Origin: an uncultured Mailhella sp.
Lineage (GTDB): Bacteria > Desulfobacterota > Desulfovibrionia > Desulfovibrionales > Desulfovibrionaceae
Direction: 5' to 3'
NCBI GenBank assembly: GCA_910579055.1
Contig: CAJTSU010000117.1
Location: 1-11,137 of the forward strand
DNA: 11,137 bases
Positions within the stretch are counted from its first letter, which is position 1. The number at the start of each line of letters is the position of its first letter. The notes under the pieces were generated by a model. The model saw nothing but the letters and a program-made list of their open reading frames with translations. It was not told the origin of the DNA and made no database searches. A program made the translations under genes and the position numbers. Below are positions 6,538 to 11,137 of this stretch, one piece after another.

Positions 6538-8557
6538 ACAGATTCCCTACATACCGCAAGGCGCGGATTCTCCCCGTGATGTTGGCTTCCGGATGTTTCG
6601 CAGCCTGTGCCTGCTGTTGTGCTTTGTGTTCCCTCTGCTTTCCGGCTGCGGGGAGGAAGAAAAAAGCCTCGGCACGCTTACCCTGTCTGTTTCCGGCAAC
6701 TATGCCGACGATTTTACCGGCGGGGGCTGGGTGACGGCAAAGGTGACGGCCGAGCTGGTGGATGCGGAGGGCAAGAGCATCCCCCTTACCGACAAGAGGC
6801 TCTACTGGTCGGTTTATGGGTGCCATGTGGACGAGCAGCGTGTGCCGGCCTGGAGCCGGACAAAATGGAAACAAATCAGCAGACGGGCCTTCAATGGTCT
6901 GAACTGGGGGCAGACGCCTTTTTATCAGCAGGACTTCCACCTGGCCGCCCCGATAGGCCACGAGCCGGACGGAGCCGAGGCGTATCTGACGGATATTGTG
7001 GGTTCCCGGACGGTGACGGTTGAAGCCTTGCTGCGCGTGGACAAGCCGCGGGGGAAATGGGAAGATATAAGAGGATCGGTCACGTTTACCTTTGGCGACG
7101 GGCCGTTGTCCCTGTTCTCCGCGCCTCTGCGCAGGGTATCCTCCTGGGCGGAAGCGGAGCGGGCCTGTTCCGAGCTGCCGGACAGCGTTCTGCCGCCGGA
7201 GTCCCTGCTGCAACTGGTGTCGGATAACGGGAGGGACAGATACGGGGCGGCCATAGCCGCGGGCTGGCCCGGTGACTATACGTCGCATGCGCTCTATAAT
7301 TACTGGACAGGAGAGAGGGGAGAAAACGGGAAGGAAGCGCGTGTGGTCAACGTGAAGGACGGGTATTCACTGTGGTATTTTTCCGAAGCAAGCGGCCCGC
7401 TGGCCGTGTGCGCGCGAAAAGATTCCGTCCCGGTTCCCGCGTCAGCGCCGGCTCCGCCTCCGGACAGGACAGCCCTGCGGGCCGAGGCGGAGGAAATGCT
7501 GCTGCCGCATCGCCCCAACAATTTTATCCCCGTGCCGGATATCTGGAACCAGTTTTGCGGCGCGCTTACGCCGGATGAAATAGAAGTGCCCAGTTATTAC
7601 GGTACGCCTTTGCCCGCGCCGGGCTTGGATGGGTGTTATAGTGAGAGCCGACTATTTAAAGAAGCTTCGGTATTCTCATTGGAAGAGGCCGCCCGTTTTG
7701 ATCCTTCAAGTATCCAGAATCCGATCTTGTTGGATCCTTCCTTTGCGCTTTTTCCCGGCATGAGCTTCCGCTTTAATAACATGCAATGGGAGACGGTAGA
7801 GGTTCCCATATCGGCACTGGTGCGTAAAGCCAGAGAAGGAAATCCCCTCGCGGCGTTGCGGATGAGCAAATATTTTCCTACTGTAACTACGACCTCGTCA
7901 TTTTCAAACCGTTCACATTTTTTCTGGAGACGTATGGCGGATACGTTAACGCGTCCTGGGTGGGCAGATAAAGTAGAGTACGAAGTTGATGAAAACATCC
8001 GGGGTCTTCTGGGCTGGCCCCTGGACATGCTGGCTCTGGGAGGAGATTTTCTGGGTAGAATACCGGAGGGCCGGGAACCCTTCATAACCTGGGAGCGGGA
8101 ATGCACCCTGCGGGGGCGTGCATTCCTGTGGTCGGTATGGGGCCGTATATATGCCTTCAATACTGTTGATGCGGCGCGCCCGGAAGGTCTGTTCGACAAG
8201 CCGGATGTGACAAAGGGCTACGCCATGGCGCTTGCGGGCAGCCGGATGCCCAAGAATATGTGGGATAATGAAGTATATACGCAGAGGTGCGCGTCTCTTG
8301 CGCTCTTTCTGGAGAGCAGAGCGCCCGAAAACGGGCTGGACGTGGAGCACGGCCGGGCTTTGGCGGACGAACTGTACGCCGTGTATCAGGAAAACCTGCA
8401 ACGCATCCTTGCCGAGCAGCGTCGGCACCGGGCGGAAGTTCTGCCCGAGGTCAATCGTCAGATTGACGAGTGGCTAAAGGAGTTGGAAGTCACCCGTCCA
8501 AAATGGCTGAAGCAAAGATGGCCCAAATATCCGGCCTATGGAGGCAAACATGAGTGA
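6530..8557 (+). CDS. large putative lipoprotein with Ig-like and lectin-like adhesin domains, N-terminally fused
   Basis: 675 residues from ATG 6530. Residues 1-17 are the start of the toxin-like gene, copied in by the 99-bp repeat. The native start is probably ATG 6593 (Met22), which begins a lipoprotein signal peptide with lipobox LLSGC (Cys40). Residues about 48-190 look like an invasin/Big-type Ig-like beta domain. About 195-296 resembles the C-type-lectin-like adhesin domain of invasins (SWAEAERAC ... NYWTG ... LAVCAR, with Cys213 and Cys294 a likely disulfide pair). A Pro/Ala linker (299-312) follows. The C-terminal half has one Sel1-like helix pair (about 426-449) and a charged helical end (about 585-665). 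The stop lies inside the toxin-like gene start (8-nt overlap), so the pair is coupled. The domain calls are pattern recognition only. Function is unknown; a partner, immunity or delivery role for the T6SS-like toxin is possible. With the 21-residue extension, export may be impaired. Confidence 0.7.
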   Translation: MSEQIPYIPQGADSPRDVGFRMFRSLCLLLCFVFPLLSGCGEEEKSLGTLTLSVSGNYADDFTGGGWVTAKVTAELVDAEGKSIPLTDKRLYWSVYGCHVDEQRVPAWSRTKWKQISRRAFNGLNWGQTPFYQQDFHLAAPIGHEPDGAEAYLTDIVGSRTVTVEALLRVDKPRGKWEDIRGSVTFTFGDGPLSLFSAPLRRVSSWAEAERACSELPDSVLPPESLLQLVSDNGRDRYGAAIAAGWPGDYTSHALYNYWTGERGENGKEARVVNVKDGYSLWYFSEASGPLAVCARKDSVPVPASAPAPPPDRTALRAEAEEMLLPHRPNNFIPVPDIWNQFCGALTPDEIEVPSYYGTPLPAPGLDGCYSESRLFKEASVFSLEEAARFDPSSIQNPILLDPSFALFPGMSFRFNNMQWETVEVPISALVRKAREGNPLAALRMSKYFPTVTTTSSFSNRSHFFWRRMADTLTRPGWADKVEYEVDENIRGLLGWPLDMLALGGDFLGRIPEGREPFITWERECTLRGRAFLWSVWGRIYAFNTVDAARPEGLFDKPDVTKGYAMALAGSRMPKNMWDNEVYTQRCASLALFLESRAPENGLDVEHGRALADELYAVYQENLQRILAEQRRHRAEVLPEVNRQIDEWLKELEVTRPKWLKQRWPKYPAYGGKHE

Positions 8558-8599
8558 ACAGATTCCCTACATACTGCAAGGCGCGGATTCTCCCCGTGA
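8501..8599 (+). repeat. long direct repeat, right copy
   Basis: The matching copy of 6481-6579, in its apparent original context. It spans the end of the lipoprotein gene, the GGAGG site at 8540-8544, the ATGAGTGA overlap at 8550-8557 and the first 16 to 17 codons of the toxin-like gene. Similarity stops at 8600, after which the two copies continue into unrelated sequence. Confidence 0.95.
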
Positions 8600-9030
8600 A
8601 GTTATGGTATGTGCGTTTGTGCGCATCGTCCCGGCCCGTTTCGCCCTGAGCAGCGAGGAAGCGCCGCCTGTTCAGGGCAGGCTGCCTGCCTATATGCAGA
8701 CCGTGCCGGAAAGAAACAATCTGAAATACACGCTGCGCCTGCTGCGGAATGGATACATTCACGTTTTCCATAAACCGGATAAACACCATTATTCCTGGAA
8801 GGTGGAAAATGGCATGGTAGAGCAGACGGAGTTATGCTCTTCAGACGTAGCCGGACTGGGAATCTCAGAAAAGCACCAGGGATGCGCTCAATCTGCTCGT
8901 GGTCGAAGACGCCGCCTACCATGATGTGGATGATGATTTCAAGCTGAGAACGGTGGAACAGTACAGAGTTCTGAAGGACTGTGAGCTGACGTCAAGGATA
9001 GAGGGGCTGGCTTTCCTGAGGGGGGTGTGA
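8550..9030 (+). pseudogene. broken T6SS VasX-type toxin gene, N-terminal part only
   Basis: Translation starts at ATG 8550 (GGAGG at 8540-8544), overlapping the lipoprotein stop by 8 nt. The open frame ends at 8924. It contains RIVPARFALSSEE followed by YTLRLLRNGYIHVFHKPD, which resembles the conserved N-terminal region of VasX-like type VI secretion effectors, pore-forming toxins usually many hundreds of residues long. At the AAAA run 8869-8872 the coding frame appears to shift: frame +1 continues as STRDALNLLVVEDAAYHDVD and then VEQYRVLKDCELTSRIEGL, to a TGA at 9028-9030. One extra A would explain it. After that stop the same frame stays open to 9091 (FSRLPNLYFIKNSFVV), so sequence decay rather than a natural end is likely. 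No C-terminal toxin domain or membrane segment remains. The family call is by recognition of motifs, not by search. Confidence 0.55.
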
Positions 9031-9161
9031 GAGGAAAGCGGGTTTTCGCGCCTGCCGAACCTGTATTTCATCAAAAATTCCTTTGTGGTTTGAGACCTCC
9101 CCCTTCGCGCTGTGCCTGCCGTGCGCCCTTGCTTCGGCACGGGCAAGGCTACTGACAAAAT

Positions 9162-9205
9162 CAGCCCCTGAAGAGCCCCGCGCATGCGGGGTTCTTCAGG
9201 GGCTG
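9162..9205 (-). terminator. very stable intrinsic terminator after dsrP
   Basis: A 20-position stem (9162-9181 against 9186-9205, all Watson-Crick except one G-T pair) encloses a GCAT loop. On the minus strand it is followed by ATTTTG. It lies about 19 nt past the dsrP stop and closes the dsr operon. It also shields it from the plus-strand accessory genes that converge on it. A further imperfect inverted repeat (CCCTTGC / GCAAGGG-type, about 9126-9148) lies beyond it. Confidence 0.88.
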
Positions 9206-9224
9206 ACTCTGGAACAGCGCGAAT

Positions 9225-10403
9225 TTACTCGGCAAGTTCGAACTCTTCTCCGGCTTCCTTTTTCACATCCAGGGCGATTTTCCACAGGATGGAGACAATC
9301 AGCGCGCCCAGGGCAAAGATACCCAGGCCGATGGAGATCTCCCAGAAAGAAGGCGTATAGATTTCAATGGTTTCATACGGGGTTGGAGTAAAACCGCCGA
9401 TCAGCAGCCCCAGGCTCTTGTCGATCCAAGTAGCGATGAACAGCATGCCCAGCGTCCAGGGCAGGATTTTGTCGTTTGTGCGAAAACGCGGTGTGATCAG
9501 CAGTATCAGCGAGGCAAAGGCGAATACCACGGCTGTCCACATCCAGCCGTTCACCCAGGCGTCCACGCCCTCATGCCCCATGAACAGGAACACAATGGGG
9601 TCGGAGTGGCCGGGAATGCCGCTGTAAAACGCGGTGAACAATTCCAGGCAATACAGGAACACGTTGATGCCCATGGCGTAGGTGATGATCAGCGTGAGCG
9701 GACGCACCACGGCCTTGCCGGGATCAAACGTCGTCAGCTTCTTCAGCAGGAAGAGCAGCAGAAGCAGCAGCGCCGGGCCGGAGCAGAAGGCCGAAGCCAG
9801 GAAACGGGCGGCCATGACGGCGGTGAGCCAGTAATGGCGGCCGGGAAGCCCCGCATACAGGAAACCGGTGACGGTGTGGATGGAAAAGGCCCAGAAAATG
9901 GACAGATACACAAGGTACTTGATCCACCTGGGCGGGTTCACGTCATAGCGTTCGGCTTCCAGCGTGGTCCAGCCGATAATCGCGTTCAGGAGCAGATAGC
10001 CCAGCAGCACCGTGGCGTCCCAGAACATGACCGAGTTCGGCGTGGGATGAAGGAACATGTTCAGCACACGCTGCGGCTGGCCCATATCCACCACAATAAA
10101 CAGCATGCACATGACCACCGCGCCAATGGCGAGGAATTCCCCAAAAATGATCACGCGTTTGAACGGTTTGTAATGATGAAAGTACGCGGGCAGCACCAGC
10201 ATGACGGCCCCCGCGGCCACCCCCACCAGATACGTGAACTGCGCGATGTAGAAGCCCCAGGAAACATTGCGGGAAAGCCCGGTGATCTTGAGGCCGTAGT
10301 AAAGCTGGAACACATAGACGATAAAGGCATAGCCTATGATGCACAGCAGGAAGCTGAGCCAGAGATAGAACTTGGGCGTACCCTTGAGCACTCGTTCGAG
10401 CAT
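9225..10403 (-). CDS. dsrP: DsrP, NrfD-family membrane subunit of the DsrMKJOP redox complex
   Basis: A 392-residue inner-membrane protein with about ten hydrophobic segments, of the NrfD/polysulfide reductase family. In sulfate reducers DsrP exchanges electrons with the menaquinone pool and works with the iron-sulfur protein DsrO inside DsrMKJOP, linked to DsrC and dissimilatory sulfite reduction. Blocks that I recognise from DsrP are GLSRNVSWGFYIAQFTYLVG (42-61), FIVVDMGQPQR (102-112), HPTPNSVMFWD (119-129), FSIHTVTGFLYAGLPGRHYW (173-192) and FIATWIDKSLGLLIGGFTP in the C-terminal third. Length matches the family. The gene starts 9 nt after the dsrO stop with AGGAGG overlapping that stop (10408-10413 region), 5 nt before ATG. 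It is followed by a strong terminator, so it is the last gene of the operon, as usual for dsrMKJOP. Confidence 0.92.
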   Translation of the reverse strand: MLERVLKGTPKFYLWLSFLLCIIGYAFIVYVFQLYYGLKITGLSRNVSWGFYIAQFTYLVGVAAGAVMLVLPAYFHHYKPFKRVIIFGEFLAIGAVVMCMLFIVVDMGQPQRVLNMFLHPTPNSVMFWDATVLLGYLLLNAIIGWTTLEAERYDVNPPRWIKYLVYLSIFWAFSIHTVTGFLYAGLPGRHYWLTAVMAARFLASAFCSGPALLLLLLFLLKKLTTFDPGKAVVRPLTLIITYAMGINVFLYCLELFTAFYSGIPGHSDPIVFLFMGHEGVDAWVNGWMWTAVVFAFASLILLITPRFRTNDKILPWTLGMLFIATWIDKSLGLLIGGFTPTPYETIEIYTPSFWEISIGLGIFALGALIVSILWKIALDVKKEAGEEFELAE

Positions 10404-10412
10404 GGCGTCCTC

Positions 10413-11137
10413 CTAGATGATGTAGTAGACGCCGGGGTCAGTGCCCAGAGAGGGCTTGCGGCGTATGCTGTAGTTTTCCGCCAGAGCCTTGCTCACCACG
10501 GAGTCGGGGTCGCGCAGGTCGCCGAAGAGGATGGCCCCTTCGGAGGCTTCCACACAAACCGGAAGCAGACCTTTCTCAAGGCGCTCCGCACAGAAGGTAC
10601 ACTTTTCCACCACACCGCGCATGCGTGTGGGGTAGGCGGCGTTGAGCTCCTTGAGGAAAGGACGGGGATCCTGGAAGTTAAAGCTGCGCGAGCCGTAGGG
10701 GCAGGCGGCCATGCAGTACTTGCAGCCAATGCACTTGCCCTCGTCCACGGCCAGCCGATGCAGCGGTGGTAGTCAATGGCCACCAGGCCCTGCTCCGTCT
10801 TGTAGGTAGCCTTTACCGGGCACACCCGCACGCAGGAGGGGTTCTCGCACTGGTTGCACAGCATGAAGAAACGGCTTTCTTCCACTCTGGCAGGCAGTAC
10901 GGGATGCACCTCATCCGCGAAGGCGTGGTGATAGGTGTCGTCCCACAGCCATTTCACTTCCTGTGTGCCGGGGATATCGGGCACGTTGTGGTAGCTGTGG
11001 CAAGCGTTGATGACCTTGCGCATCTGTTCCACAGTATTGATCTTGCGCGTGTCGATAACCATGGCCCATCGCCCGGCCTTGAGCGCCTTGCCGGCTGCCT
11101 CGTAAGACCCCGCCCCTGCCGGGGCGGCGCCGGGTTT
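10413..11137 (-). CDS. dsrO: DsrO, periplasmic iron-sulfur subunit of DsrMKJOP (5' end outside the window, frame disrupted)
   Basis: Partial gene entering from the right edge; the Tat signal peptide expected of DsrO would lie outside. The frame is open from the edge through RWAMVIDTRK (about 11050-11080), a cluster motif CNQCENPSCVRVCP, and up to IDYHRCIG near 10754. A second frame then carries VDEGKCIGCKYCMAACPYGSRSF, GVVEKCTFCAERLEKG and the typical end RRKPSLGTDPGVYYII with its stop at 10413. Together they cover the DsrO C-terminal region. The join is out of frame because of an extra 29 nt (or a duplicated 30 nt less one base) at 10722-10780. Fragments as read are 10754-11137 and 10413-10748. 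DsrO carries [4Fe-4S] clusters that pass electrons between DsrP and the cytochrome DsrJ. Since the complex is normally needed for sulfate respiration, a sequencing or assembly fault is as likely as a true mutation. Confidence 0.85.
10722..10780 (-). repeat. diverged tandem duplication inside dsrO causing the frame break
   Basis: On the minus strand, 10780-10752 (29 nt, encoding AIDYHRCIG) is followed directly by 10751-10722 (30 nt, encoding AVDEGKCIGC). They match at 19 of 29 aligned bases and encode the same half of a ferredoxin motif. One unit would be expected. The first lacks the last C of its Cys codon, so the frame changes at the junction. Confidence 0.75.

Larger units (their letters stand above)
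6481..6579 (+). repeat. long direct repeat, left copy
   Basis: This 99-bp segment is identical at 98 of 99 positions to 8501-8599, an offset of 2020 bp. The only difference is C at 6555 against T at 8575. Inside it are the last 18 sense codons and stop of a lipoprotein-type gene (ending GGKHE, stop 6535-6537), a GGAGG ribosome binding site, and the first 16 to 17 codons of the toxin-like gene (MSEQIPYIPQGADSPR). Here those codons run straight into the lipoprotein reading frame. The copy is thus the scar of an upstream lipoprotein/toxin pair. Confidence 0.95.

Noticed and set aside
6305..7288. 327-codon minus-strand frame over the intergenic region and the lipoprotein 5' half
   Set aside because: It runs through the 99-bp repeat antisense and through the lipobox region. 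Its product is Arg/His/Pro-rich without domains. The similar peptide in the minus frame at 8490-8789 is simply the repeat read backwards.
6481..8599. Interpretation of the 99-bp direct repeats as transposon or integrase attachment ends
   Set aside because: No transposase or integrase lies between them, they have no terminal inverted repeats, and their content is exactly a gene junction, which fits gene-cassette duplication better.
9573..10772. 399-codon plus-strand frame opposite dsrP and dsrO
   Set aside because: Antisense of a confidently recognised NrfD-family gene; the product is His/Gln/Glu-rich and featureless.

Overview
The window looks like chromosome of a sulfate- or sulfite-reducing bacterium of the Desulfovibrionaceae (Desulfovibrio/Bilophila-like). 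The main reason is the right end, where the last two genes of a dsrMKJOP-type operon (dsrO, dsrP) are recognisable. The G+C-rich base composition and a DUF3798-type ABC transporter fit this. Species cannot be fixed from the sequence alone.

Layout. (1) 161-6108, all on the minus strand, is one ABC-transporter locus read right to left. It holds a strong sigma70-like promoter (6081-6108), a secreted DUF3798-type binding protein (4803-6017), a 400-nt untranslated stretch packed with stem-loops (4403-4802), a double-domain ATPase (2765-4402), two paralogous inner-membrane permeases (1725-2768 and 616-1728), a small membrane-anchored protein (215-619) and an intrinsic terminator (161-187). The last four genes are joined by 4-nt ATGA overlaps. 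The hairpin cluster after the binding-protein gene probably sets the ratio of binding protein to transporter core. The substrate is unknown; the architecture is that of the sugar/nucleoside (CUT2/BPD_transp_2) class.

(2) 6109-9093, plus strand, is an accessory, rearranged region. A large putative lipoprotein (6530-8557) has an Ig-like plus lectin-like adhesin architecture. It overlaps by 8 nt the start of a gene resembling the N-terminal region of type VI secretion VasX-type toxins (8550 onward), which is broken by a frameshift and an early stop. A 99-bp, 98/99 identical direct repeat lies at 6481-6579 and 8501-8599. It carries the 3' end of the lipoprotein gene, the ribosome binding site and the first 16 to 17 codons of the toxin-like gene. 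The left copy is now fused in frame to the front of the lipoprotein. The simplest reading is the remains of a tandem array of lipoprotein/toxin cassettes that lost most of one toxin gene.

(3) 9162-11137, minus strand, holds a very stable terminator hairpin, dsrP, and a dsrO that runs off the right edge. dsrO is out of frame at 10722-10780, where a ferredoxin-motif segment is present twice in diverged form. This is either a real mutation or a sequence/assembly chimera.

No tRNA, rRNA, CRISPR array or insertion sequence was seen.
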